DNA of 64,000 nt from Pseudophaeobacter profundi (GTDB lineage Bacteria; Pseudomonadota; Alphaproteobacteria; Rhodobacterales; Rhodobacteraceae). The stretch lies in assembly GCF_029697505.1 (NCBI RefSeq), contig NZ_JARJEF010000001.1:496001-560000 (forward strand), in the 5' to 3' direction. Below are positions 34,906 to 43,036 of this stretch, one piece after another (position 1 is the first letter of the stretch; each line of letters starts with the position of its first letter). The notes below the pieces were generated by a model, which saw nothing but the letters and a program-made list of their open reading frames with translations, was not told the DNA's origin and ran no database searches. The translations under genes were made by a program, and so were the position numbers.

Positions 34906-35202
34906 TCATTGCAAAAGCTTATCGACCAAGATCGCATTCAACGTAGAACCCGGCTGGCGCAATAGCGCAAGCGCTTGAAAAGCATCAGAACTCCAGAAAC
35001 GCTTGGTATGAGCCCGCTCCGGCAACGCAATGATGAACGCAGCATCCGGCGGCGGATCACTGCCTTCCATGGTTTCGGGATCGCCGCCACGTACCAGAAA
35101 TTGCCCCCGATGCTCTTCCACCACCTTGGGAATTTTTGCGAAGTACTCGCCCATCCAATCCCGACTATGGATTTGCATCCTACCAATAATGACGGCTGTC
35201 AT
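34906..35202 (-). CDS. DUF1330 domain protein
   Basis: A 98-residue ferredoxin-like dimeric alpha-beta barrel protein of the DUF1330 type: WMGEYFAKIPKVVEEHRGQFLVRGGDPE and FPERAHTKRFW-like SSDAFQALALLRQ segments. An excellent GGGGAGG lies seven bases before the ATG. Its ATG overlaps the stop of a possible 35-residue membrane peptide, so the two may be translated together. The reaction, if any, is unknown. Confidence 0.8.
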   Translation of the reverse strand: MTAVIIGRMQIHSRDWMGEYFAKIPKVVEEHRGQFLVRGGDPETMEGSDPPPDAAFIIALPERAHTKRFWSSDAFQALALLRQPGSTLNAILVDKLLQ

Positions 35203-35306
35203 GCCGCAGCCTCCCCAGAGGATCGGATCCTCGTAGGCGTCTTGGCGATATAGCCAATAGTCCTACCCAACAGGATAGAGACAACGATCATTACGATGCG
35301 GTCCAT
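35199..35306 (-). CDS. Possible small single-helix membrane peptide
   Basis: A 35-residue frame (MDRIVMIVVSILLGRTIGYI then a basic tail) with one hydrophobic helix. Its stop overlaps the DUF1330 start by four bases, and AAGGA lies about ten bases before the ATG. The coupling is the main support; no family is recognised and it may be noise. Confidence 0.35.
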   Translation of the reverse strand: MDRIVMIVVSILLGRTIGYIAKTPTRIRSSGEAAA

Positions 35307-35421
35307 CAAGAGCATCCTTCCATGAATACTCAGACCGCGCCAATCATCACCGCAAAAGTCAACAAACTTTGCTGCAGCGGTGACAGCCAATGTCACCCAT
35401 GCACACGCGATCTGCCGCCTG

Positions 35422-35895
35422 CTAACAGCCGCCGTCTTTACACAGCTCGTCCTTGACCATGGGGCCGACCTTGCCGAAATCCATCTGGCCGGTGAATTTG
35501 CCCTTCAGGGTCGCCATCACTTTGCCCATATCGCGTATTGATGCGGCACCAGTGTCGCACACGGCGGCCTTTACGGCAGCGCGGATTTCTGCGTCGTTCA
35601 GCTGCTTGGGTAGGAATTCTTCGATGATTGCAATTTCTTCCAGTTCCCGCTCCGCCAGATCCAGGCGGCCACCCTCTTCATAGGCGCGGGCACTTTCATT
35701 GCGCTGTTTCGTCATTTTGCCCAGAATCGCCAGAACGTCATCGTCGCCGATGGCAGTCTCGCCGTCATCTGCACGGGTCGAGATCTCTTTATCCTTGATC
35801 GCAGCGTTGATCAGGCGCAGCGTGCTTAGCCGCTGGGCGTCCTTGTCTTTCATTGCCTTTTTCAGAGCCTGATTGACCAGGTTGCGCATATCCAT
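35422..35895 (-). CDS. GatB/YqeY domain protein
   Basis: A 157-residue all-helical protein with the YqeY pattern: MRNLVNQALKKAMKDKDAQRLSTLRLINAAIKDKEI at the start, EEFLPKQLNDAEIRAAV in the middle and DMGKVMATLKGKFTGQMDFGKV near the end. YqeY resembles the tRNA-binding tail of GatB amidotransferase but its own role is unproved. It diverges from carA across 234 bp. The ATG at 35895 has GAGGA about thirteen bases upstream; the ATG at 35889 is an alternative. Confidence 0.9.
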   Translation of the reverse strand: MDMRNLVNQALKKAMKDKDAQRLSTLRLINAAIKDKEISTRADDGETAIGDDDVLAILGKMTKQRNESARAYEEGGRLDLAERELEEIAIIEEFLPKQLNDAEIRAAVKAAVCDTGAASIRDMGKVMATLKGKFTGQMDFGKVGPMVKDELCKDGGC

Positions 35896-36129
35896 ACGTT
35901 TTATCCATCCTCAGGAAAGCGGAATTGGCACCTCTAGCCAATCCCCGGGCGCATTTCAAGCACCAGCCTGTTGCAACCGACCTGAGGGCAAGCGATAGCC
36001 CAATGCGACGCACGATAGTTCATTTTCCGGGCGGTGCATTTGCAAGCGCCCAAGCATGTCAGGCAGGCTTGACCCCACGCCCGCCGCCCCCTAAAAGCCG
36101 ATGAATTTAACCCTCAGGAGAGTCTCGTC

Positions 36130-37293
36130 ATGGCCGATTCCGCACCGTCCAAGCCAACCGCATGCCTGGCGCTTGCCGATGGCACCGTCTTTTACGGAGC
36201 CGGGTTTGGCGCCACCGGTCGATGCGTGGCCGAACTGTGTTTCAACACAGCTATGACCGGCTACCAAGAGATCATGACCGATCCGTCTTATGCCGGGCAG
36301 GTCGTGACCTTCACCTTTCCGCATATCGGCAATACCGGCATCACCCCAGAAGATGACGAAACAACAGATCCCGTGGCAGCCGGCATGGTGGTCAAATGGG
36401 ATCCGACACAATCCTCCAACTGGCGCGCCACCGAAGAACTGGCAGCCTGGCTCAGCCGTACCGGACGGATCGCCATTGGCGGTATCGACACCCGCCGCCT
36501 GACCCGCGCCATTCGCCAGCTAGGCGCCCCCCATGTGGCCCTGGCGCATGATCCTGACGGGAATTTTGACGTCGAGGCCCTGATTGCCGAAGCCCGCGCC
36601 TGGGCGGGGCTGGAAGGCATGGATCTGGCAAAAGAGGTGACCTGCGCCCAAAGCTATCGCTGGGATGAAATGCGTTGGGCCTGGCCCGAGGGCTATAGCC
36701 GTCAGGAAGCCCCCGTGCATAAGGTCGTTGCGCTCGACTATGGCGCCAAGCGCAATATTCTGCGCTGCCTGGCTTCGGCTGGCTGTGACGTAACCGTCCT
36801 GCCAGCAACCGCCACCGCCGAAGAGGTGCTGGCACATAACCCCGATGGGGTGTTCCTGTCCAACGGCCCCGGCGATCCCGCTGCCACTGGCGAATATGCG
36901 GTACCGATGATCGAAAGCCTGCTGCAGGACACCACCCTGCCTGTCTTTGGCATCTGCCTTGGCCATCAGATGCTCGCGCTGGCGCTTGGCGGCCGGACCG
37001 TCAAGATGAACCACGGCCACCACGGTGCCAACCACCCGGTCAAGGAAAACGCCACTGGCAAGGTTGAGATCACCTCGATGAACCATGGCTTTGCCGTCGA
37101 TTCCCAAAGCCTTCCCAAAGGCGTGGAAGAAACCCATGTCTCGCTATTTGATGGGTCGAACTGCGGGATTCGCATGACCGGGCGCCCGGTCTTTTCCGTC
37201 CAGCATCACCCAGAGGCAAGCCCTGGACCGCAAGACAGCTTCTATTTGTTTGAACGTTTTGCCGAAGCCATGGCGACCAGAAAAGCCTCGTAA
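36130..37293 (+). CDS. carA: Carbamoyl-phosphate synthase small subunit
   Basis: A 387-residue glutaminase subunit. The N-terminal half has the CarA-specific FNTAMTGYQEIMTDPSY, and the C-terminal class I amidotransferase domain shows the triad C276 (FGICLGHQ), H360 and E362 (VQHHPEAS). It releases ammonia from glutamine and channels it to CarB for arginine and pyrimidine synthesis; carB is not in the window. CAGGAG precedes the ATG. A stem-loop without a U-run follows the stop. Confidence 0.96.
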   Translation: MADSAPSKPTACLALADGTVFYGAGFGATGRCVAELCFNTAMTGYQEIMTDPSYAGQVVTFTFPHIGNTGITPEDDETTDPVAAGMVVKWDPTQSSNWRATEELAAWLSRTGRIAIGGIDTRRLTRAIRQLGAPHVALAHDPDGNFDVEALIAEARAWAGLEGMDLAKEVTCAQSYRWDEMRWAWPEGYSRQEAPVHKVVALDYGAKRNILRCLASAGCDVTVLPATATAEEVLAHNPDGVFLSNGPGDPAATGEYAVPMIESLLQDTTLPVFGICLGHQMLALALGGRTVKMNHGHHGANHPVKENATGKVEITSMNHGFAVDSQSLPKGVEETHVSLFDGSNCGIRMTGRPVFSVQHHPEASPGPQDSFYLFERFAEAMATRKAS

Positions 37294-37321
37294 AGCCTGG
37301 GTAAATTCTTGGTAAAATCAC

Positions 37322-37348
37322 GCTAGGGTTGTTGAGCTACCCCCTAGC
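37322..37348 (+). terminator. Stem-loop downstream of carA
   Basis: GCTAGGG and CCCTAGC pair around a thirteen-base loop, 29 bp after the carA stop. No U-run follows, so it may be a weak terminator, an mRNA-end structure or a protein-binding dyad in front of the next gene. Confidence 0.35.
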
Positions 37349-37413
37349 CTAGGTCACGCTAAACAATCTCGGATGCATCAAGGATCTGAGTTTGTTTGGT
37401 GTTGAGTGATTGC

Positions 37414-39672
37414 ATGCCCAGTTCGCAGCCTCCCGGATCTAGACGTCTTCGCCGCCCTGCCTGGGCAACCAGAGCAGGAGCAACGACACCCGTTTCCAAT
37501 ACCGCGCCCCGGTACCAACTGTCGGAAAAACACAGGACGCAAAGACCAGCGGGAGAAGTCGAAATAGAAGGCTACCCGCCCCCACCACTGCGACATCCGC
37601 CGACGCCCACTGACAGACACCTCCCTGCGCTGCCCGGCACAGCCCCGTCCCTTACTGCACTGTCCGAACAGGCGGCGGCATTGGAACCGGCAGACCTTGG
37701 GGAGCAAACGCTGCCATCCGCGCCACCGGCGGTCGATGGCGTTTACCGCGCCGAGGCCCTTGCCCTGCGCATCATAGACCTGAGCAAACACAAGCCCAGC
37801 ATCCCGCTCTTGAACCGGATGCCTGCCAGTTTCTGGCTGCGCAACTGCGCAATTCCCTGGGTCCAACTTGGCGATACCGTTGCCATCGCATTTGGCAGTG
37901 CCGAGGCCGCGGAAAGCCAGAGGCAAGTTCTGACAGACCGCTTTGGCCCCTTTATCCCGGTCCTGGCCCCCGAACCCCAGATCCTGCCACTGCTGCAACA
38001 GCATCTCAAAACCGCCATGGCGCGGCAGGCCAACATCAGCATCGCGCCTGAGCTCAGTACCCGAACCCTGTTCTTACACTCAAAGCGGCTGAAACAATTG
38101 CTGCCGGTCAGTTCGTTCGTTTCGCTGTCTATCGTTTTCCCGCTAGAGGTCTTTGCTGTCTGTTGCGGCGCGGCGCTGATCCTGCTGATGCTTTATACGG
38201 CGCTGAAACTGACGGGGCTGGCAGCCCATCTGTTGACACAGGCAACGGCACACCAAGCGCCACTTGCCAGCGGTGCACAGCCACAACAGCTGGTCGCCAG
38301 CCCGCCCCCCGCTGCGGAGGCTTTGCCCAAGATTTCCGTGCTGGTGCCCCTCTACAAGGAGGCCGCGATCAGTTCTGCGCTGCTCAAACGGTTGGGACGA
38401 CTGCAATATCCCACAGCGCTAATGGATATAATACTGGTGCTGGAGGAAGGTGATACCGTCACCCAGAAAGCCATTTCCAAGGCCAATCTGCCAAGTTGGA
38501 TGCAGGCGATCGAAGTGCCAACCTGGGGCAGCTTGCGCACCAAGCCACGCGCGATGAACTATGCTTTGAATTTCTGTCGCGGCGATATCGTCGGGGTTTG
38601 GGATGCCGAAGATGCACCGCAACCCGATCAATTACACCGGGTCGCCGCCGCCTTTGCCCAGGCACCGCCCGAAGTGGCCTGTTTTCAGGGTGTTCTGGAT
38701 TATTACAACCCTCGTGCAAACTGGATATCACGCTGTTTCACTCTGGAATATGCCGGCTGGTTCCGCATCGTGCTGCAGGGGATTGCGCGGCTTAAACTGG
38801 TGGTACCACTGGGTGGGACAACCATGTTCATACGGCGCGCTGTGTTGGATGATCTGGGCGGCTGGGACGCCCATAATGTGACCGAGGATGCCGATCTCGG
38901 GGTACGCCTGTTTCGCGCCGGCCATCGCACCCAGATGCTGCCCACTACCACCTATGAAGAAGCCGCCTGCCACCATCCCGCCTGGATCCGCCAACGCTCA
39001 CGCTGGCTAAAGGGGTTTATGGCCACCTATCTGGTCCATATGCGCCAGCCCGTTCGACTGGCCCGTGAACTCGGCTGGGTCGGCTTCTTAGGCTTTCAGG
39101 CATTTTTCCTCGGCACGGTCGGCCAGTTTCTGCTGTCCCCCTTTTTGTGGACATATTGGCTGATCGTCTTTGGCCTGCCACATCCCAGCGCCGAAATTCT
39201 GCCTGAACATCTGCTCTATCTTGGGGTTTCCTGGCTGGTCTTTTTTGAACTTTGCGGCATGATCATCGCCGCATTCGGGGCCTTTGCCTCAGGCCGTCCT
39301 GGCCTGGCGCTCTGGGTGCCGATGCTGCCGTTCTATTATCTGATGGGGCCCATTGCCGTATACAAAGCCCTGTATGAGCTGCTGTATGATCCCTACTTCT
39401 GGGACAAGACCAGCCATGGGGTTCACCCCCCCGACACTGATGCGCAGCACCATCTTGGCCCCTCCGACAATCCGGCTTTCACTGGACCAGAACCGCCGCC
39501 CCAGCCACAACAGACAGTCCAGCCCGATCGTGCTGCGGCGCAGCCTGGCGAAGCTCAGACGGCACAGTCCCAATCCGCGCAGCCCCAGTCCGCGCAGGCA
39601 AAAGAAGGGCGGTCGCAGACCGCAAAGACTGCCAGCGCCAAAAAACGCAGGGACAATACCGAACAGGTCTGA
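37414..39672 (+). CDS. Large GT2 family membrane glycosyltransferase
   Basis: About 752 residues. A Pro/Ala-rich, probably disordered N-terminus (1-95) leads to a soluble domain (about 100-215, ALALRIIDLSKHKPSIPLLNRMP) resembling the GspE/T2SSE N-terminal fold, then two helices, then a GT2 domain with KISVLVPLYKE, the DxD in GVWDAEDAPQ, TEDADLG and RQRSRWLKG, and several C-terminal helices. The last 100 residues are a Gln/Ala/Ser/Pro repeat tail (AQSQSAQPQSAQ). This resembles BcsA-like enzymes that export beta-glucans or other polymers. The ATG at 37414 lacks a clear ribosome-binding site; a TTG at 37396 is an alternative. Confidence 0.8.
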   Translation: MPSSQPPGSRRLRRPAWATRAGATTPVSNTAPRYQLSEKHRTQRPAGEVEIEGYPPPPLRHPPTPTDRHLPALPGTAPSLTALSEQAAALEPADLGEQTLPSAPPAVDGVYRAEALALRIIDLSKHKPSIPLLNRMPASFWLRNCAIPWVQLGDTVAIAFGSAEAAESQRQVLTDRFGPFIPVLAPEPQILPLLQQHLKTAMARQANISIAPELSTRTLFLHSKRLKQLLPVSSFVSLSIVFPLEVFAVCCGAALILLMLYTALKLTGLAAHLLTQATAHQAPLASGAQPQQLVASPPPAAEALPKISVLVPLYKEAAISSALLKRLGRLQYPTALMDIILVLEEGDTVTQKAISKANLPSWMQAIEVPTWGSLRTKPRAMNYALNFCRGDIVGVWDAEDAPQPDQLHRVAAAFAQAPPEVACFQGVLDYYNPRANWISRCFTLEYAGWFRIVLQGIARLKLVVPLGGTTMFIRRAVLDDLGGWDAHNVTEDADLGVRLFRAGHRTQMLPTTTYEEAACHHPAWIRQRSRWLKGFMATYLVHMRQPVRLARELGWVGFLGFQAFFLGTVGQFLLSPFLWTYWLIVFGLPHPSAEILPEHLLYLGVSWLVFFELCGMIIAAFGAFASGRPGLALWVPMLPFYYLMGPIAVYKALYELLYDPYFWDKTSHGVHPPDTDAQHHLGPSDNPAFTGPEPPPQPQQTVQPDRAAAQPGEAQTAQSQSAQPQSAQAKEGRSQTAKTASAKKRRDNTEQV

Positions 39673-39736
39673 CAAGACACTGCAAACTCTATGCCGCCTA
39701 TCCGTGAAATAGCGCCTGAATCCGGCGCGATACCCG

Positions 39737-40390
39737 CTAGCGGCCCTTGCCACGTTCGCCGGCATCCTGCTTCAGCCGGGTCATAAAGGCGACAGAGATG
39801 TGATCCTTCAACGCCTGCCCTGCCGCCTCTTCATCCCGTGCCTGGATGGCGGCGACAATGCGCTTGTGTTCAGCCTGGGCAATTTCGCCACGCCCCTCTG
39901 CTGCCAGCGAAGTAGTCGCCATCAGCGCCATGGAACGATGCACCAGGTTCAGCTGCTGCACCAGATACCGGTTATGCGAGGCCAGGTGGATCTGTTCGTG
40001 AAACCGTCGGTTCGCCTTGGCCAGATCAGAGGGCATATCAACCAGCGCGTCATCCGCATCGACCATATCCTGCAGCACCCGCACCTCTTCTTCGGTGGCG
40101 TGGCGCGCCGCCAGACTGGCGGCAAGGCCTTCCAGTTCGCGCCGAACCATATAAAGTTCAGCCATCTGATTGTGATCCAGCGAGGCGACAATCAGTGAAC
40201 GCCCATCCCGCTCCAGCAGCGACTGGGTTTCAAGCCGCTGCAGGGCCTCGCGGATTGGGGTGCGCGAGACGCCAAATTTCTCGGCAAGATCGCTTTCCAC
40301 CAGACGGTCGCCCGGCTTGTAGACGCCCACGTCGATCGCTTCCAGGATAAGGGAATAGGCATCGTTCTGGTTGCTGCGGCTCTGGTTCAT
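39737..40390 (-). CDS. GntR/FadR-type (FCD) transcriptional regulator
   Basis: A 217-residue regulator with a winged-helix domain (DLAEKFGVSRTPIREALQRLE, about 34-54) and a C-terminal all-helical FCD domain (DLAKANRRFHEQIHLASHNRYL contains the metal/effector-binding His residues). The ATG at 40390 follows GGGAAAGCCG. It diverges from the nucleotidase gene, but FCD regulators usually control organic-acid or amino-acid use and no such operon adjoins it, so the target is unknown. Confidence 0.87.
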   Translation of the reverse strand: MNQSRSNQNDAYSLILEAIDVGVYKPGDRLVESDLAEKFGVSRTPIREALQRLETQSLLERDGRSLIVASLDHNQMAELYMVRRELEGLAASLAARHATEEEVRVLQDMVDADDALVDMPSDLAKANRRFHEQIHLASHNRYLVQQLNLVHRSMALMATTSLAAEGRGEIAQAEHKRIVAAIQARDEEAAGQALKDHISVAFMTRLKQDAGERGKGR

Positions 40391-40559
40391 CGGCTTTCCC
40401 ACTTTGACAGTCGCGGTATATTCCTACAGGTCGTGCCATGGCTTACAAGCCTTGGCACGCCGATAATCCAGAAAACCAGGCAGCGCCGACTGCCACAATG
40501 CCGCTGCTCAGCCAGAAAACCCGATTGCAAATCGCCCCCGGCCTGCCTAAGCCAGTATC

Positions 40560-41216
40560 ATGATCAAGACATCCTTCTCTCATGTGCGCCACTGGGTCTT
40601 TGACCTGGACAATACGCTGTACCCCCCCTCGGCCCGGCTGTTTGACCAGATCGAGGTCAAGATGACCAACTATGTGATGGCCCAGCTGGGGGTGGACCAA
40701 GCCGAGGCGGATCATCTGCGCAGCAGCTATTGGCGCGATCACGGCACCACGCTTGCGGGCTTGATGCGCGACCATGACATGGATCCCCTGCCCTATCTGG
40801 ATGCCGTGCACGATATCTCGCTGGATCACCTGGAACAGGATCCCGCACTGGCCGCCCGCATTGACGCGCTGCCCGGCAAGCGTATCGTCTATACCAATGG
40901 CAGCGCGCCCTATGCAAAACGCGTTCTGGCCGCGCGGGGCCTTAGCGGGTTGTTTGATGGAATTTACGGGGTCGAAGACGCCGAGTTCCGCCCCAAGCCA
41001 GAGCGCGCCGCCTTTGACATGGTGTTTGAAAAGGCCGGCATTCAGACTGCCAGTGCCGCCATGTTCGAGGATGATCCGCGCAACCTTTCTGCACCCCATG
41101 CCATGGGCATGCGCACTGTCTATGTTGCACCAAACCCACTTGATGAAGACCACGACAGCAGCCACATCCACCACCAGACCGATGACCTGACCGGATTTCT
41201 AGCCAAAATTCTGTAA
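40560..41216 (+). CDS. HAD-family pyrimidine 5'-nucleotidase
   Basis: A 218-residue HAD phosphatase: motif I WVFDLDNTLYPP with D15 and D17, motif II IVYTNGS, motif III with Lys in EFRPKPERAAF, and motif IV MFEDDPRNLSAPH. The DNTLYPP sequence is typical of the Sdt1/PPM pyrimidine-nucleotidase group, common as a single copy in alphaproteobacteria. It would dephosphorylate UMP/CMP-type nucleotides in the cytoplasm. Confidence 0.88.
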   Translation: MIKTSFSHVRHWVFDLDNTLYPPSARLFDQIEVKMTNYVMAQLGVDQAEADHLRSSYWRDHGTTLAGLMRDHDMDPLPYLDAVHDISLDHLEQDPALAARIDALPGKRIVYTNGSAPYAKRVLAARGLSGLFDGIYGVEDAEFRPKPERAAFDMVFEKAGIQTASAAMFEDDPRNLSAPHAMGMRTVYVAPNPLDEDHDSSHIHHQTDDLTGFLAKIL

Positions 41217-41346
41217 CTGCGGCCGGACCAGTCACGGCGCGGACATTCTGCCGCAGCCAAGATCGTCAGGAACCGGCAAACAGATCTCCAAAAGGTATCT
41301 TTTCCATCCTATATGCAGCTGCGAGACACTGATAAGGATCGCGCGC

Positions 41347-41598
41347 ATGGCTCTTGCCTATACTCTCCCCGACCGCCTGCCCCTGTGGCAACGTATTCTC
41401 TTTGCCCTGCCCCTGTTGGGACGGATCGCCAAAGAGGTCGCCTATGGCCCGGAAGAAAACTTCATCTACGCCCTGATCAGCCTGGTGTGCCTTTGGGGCT
41501 GCTCGGTCCTGTTGTTTGGCATTCCCGGCCTTTATTTGCCCGCCGTTGCCTTGGTGCCGGTGATCTTTACCCTGCTCATCGCCATCACTCGGGGCTAG
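41347..41598 (+). CDS. Small two-helix inner-membrane protein, unknown function
   Basis: An 83-residue product with AAGGA nine bases before the ATG. A basic amphipathic N-terminus (LPDRLPLWQRILFALPLLGRIAKEV) precedes two hydrophobic helices (about 40-80). I recognise no named family, but the length, good ribosome-binding site and position between the nucleotidase and the hydroxylase make it a likely real gene. Confidence 0.65.
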   Translation: MALAYTLPDRLPLWQRILFALPLLGRIAKEVAYGPEENFIYALISLVCLWGCSVLLFGIPGLYLPAVALVPVIFTLLIAITRG

Positions 41599-41712
41599 GC
41601 ACTGGGCCTGGGGCACGCAATTGGCCCTGCCCCGCTGGCACCAGGCGAAGATGCTGCTTGTCATTGCTGCAGCTGCCAGCCTATCTGAACAAGAACGACA
41701 GGAGGCAGGGCC

Positions 41713-42912
41713 ATGGGTGAAACATGTGATATTCTGATTTCCGGTGGCGGTGTTGCCGGTCTTACCGCTGCGGCGGGCTTTGGGGCGGCCGGGTTTCACG
41801 TGATCTGCGTTGACCCGACCCCCCCGGTAACCACCCGCGATGGCGCCGGGGCGGATCTGCGCACCACGGCGTTTTTGCAACCCGCACAGGAATTGCTTGA
41901 GCGCATTGGCCTTTGGCAGAGCCTGGCCAATCACGCCGCGCCGCTACAGATCATGCGTATTGTCGACGCCGGAGGATCCACCCCGGAACCGCGGGTGACC
42001 AAGGATTTCAACGCCGTTGATATTTCTGACAAACCTTTTGGCTGGAACCTGCCCAATTGGCTGCTGCGCCGTGAGATCCTGTCGCGGATCAGCCAGTTGC
42101 CCAATGTGGATTTCCGCGCGGGCACCGGAACAGAAACCCTGTTTACCCGCAGCGATGAGGCCCGCGTCACCCTGACCGATGGTAGCCAGATCCGCGCCCG
42201 GCTGGTGATCGCCTGTGATGGCCGCGTATCCCCGATGCGGCAGGCAGCGGGCATTCCTGTCAAGACAACGCGCTATGGACAAAAGGCACTGGCCTTTGCT
42301 GTTACCCATCCCATCCCGCATGAGAATGTATCAACCGAGATCCACCGGTCGGGTGGGCCCTTTACCCTGGTGCCGCTGCCCGATCACGAGGGCCAGCCCT
42401 GTTCCGCGGTGGTTTGGATGGAACGGGCAGCGCGCGCCGATGCCCTTCAGGCATTGGATCCCACCGAGTTTGAGGCGGAAATGACCCGTCGCAGCTGTGG
42501 GCTGTTCGGTCCCCTGACGCTGGCCTCGCGCCGCAGCATCTGGCCTATCATCAGCCAGTATGCAGCCCGGTTGGAAAATCAACGTCTGGCCCTGATGGCC
42601 GAAGCCGCCCATGTGGTGCCGCCAATCGGCGCGCAGGGGCTGAATATGTCACTGGGCGATCTGCGGCTGCTGCTGCAATTGGCTGAAGCCCGCCCAGAGG
42701 GGCTGGGGGATGCTGAAATGCTGGCCACCTACCACCGGGCGCGCCACCGCGAGATTCTGATACGGGTAAAAGGGATTGATCTGTTGAACCGCAGTTCAAT
42801 GATTGAAGCCCGCCCGCTGCGCGATCTGCGTGCGCTGGGACTGAATGCGCTCTATTCGCTGGCACCTGTACGGCGCAGCCTGATGCAAATGGGGCTTGGA
42901 GTGAAATCCTAG
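41713..42912 (+). CDS. UbiH/UbiF-family FAD monooxygenase
   Basis: A 399-residue flavoprotein hydroxylase. ISGGGVAGLTAAAGF is the FAD-binding Rossmann motif, VIACDGRVSPMRQAAGI the family DG motif, and MAEAAHVVPPIGAQGLNMSLGD the second FAD-contact region, where the usual GD before AAH is replaced by AE. It should hydroxylate a ubiquinone precursor ring at the inner membrane. ACAGGAGGCAGGGCC precedes the ATG. Alphaproteobacterial ubiquinone hydroxylases differ in the positions they modify, so no gene letter is given. Confidence 0.85.
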   Translation: MGETCDILISGGGVAGLTAAAGFGAAGFHVICVDPTPPVTTRDGAGADLRTTAFLQPAQELLERIGLWQSLANHAAPLQIMRIVDAGGSTPEPRVTKDFNAVDISDKPFGWNLPNWLLRREILSRISQLPNVDFRAGTGTETLFTRSDEARVTLTDGSQIRARLVIACDGRVSPMRQAAGIPVKTTRYGQKALAFAVTHPIPHENVSTEIHRSGGPFTLVPLPDHEGQPCSAVVWMERAARADALQALDPTEFEAEMTRRSCGLFGPLTLASRRSIWPIISQYAARLENQRLALMAEAAHVVPPIGAQGLNMSLGDLRLLLQLAEARPEGLGDAEMLATYHRARHREILIRVKGIDLLNRSSMIEARPLRDLRALGLNALYSLAPVRRSLMQMGLGVKS

Positions 42913-42936
42913 GCCTGCGGCGGAAAGCATAAGAAA

Positions 42937-42979
42937 CCGGCTTTCCCAAGGGGAAAGCCGGGGCCTTCGGCGAAGGTAT
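42937..42979 (+). terminator. Double-hairpin terminator between convergent genes
   Basis: A perfect eleven-base stem (CCGGCTTTCCC with GGGAAAGCCGG, loop AAG) at 42937-42961, followed by CCTTCGGCGAAGG (42964-42976) and a short T-rich stretch. A third six-base pair, AAGGCC/GGCCTT at 42998-43019, could serve the minus-strand aminotransferase gene. Confidence 0.65.
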
Positions 42980-43036
42980 TTTCAGCAAGATGAAATCAAG
43001 GCCCCACATCTGAGGCCTTTTGCCTGCAAATGGCCC

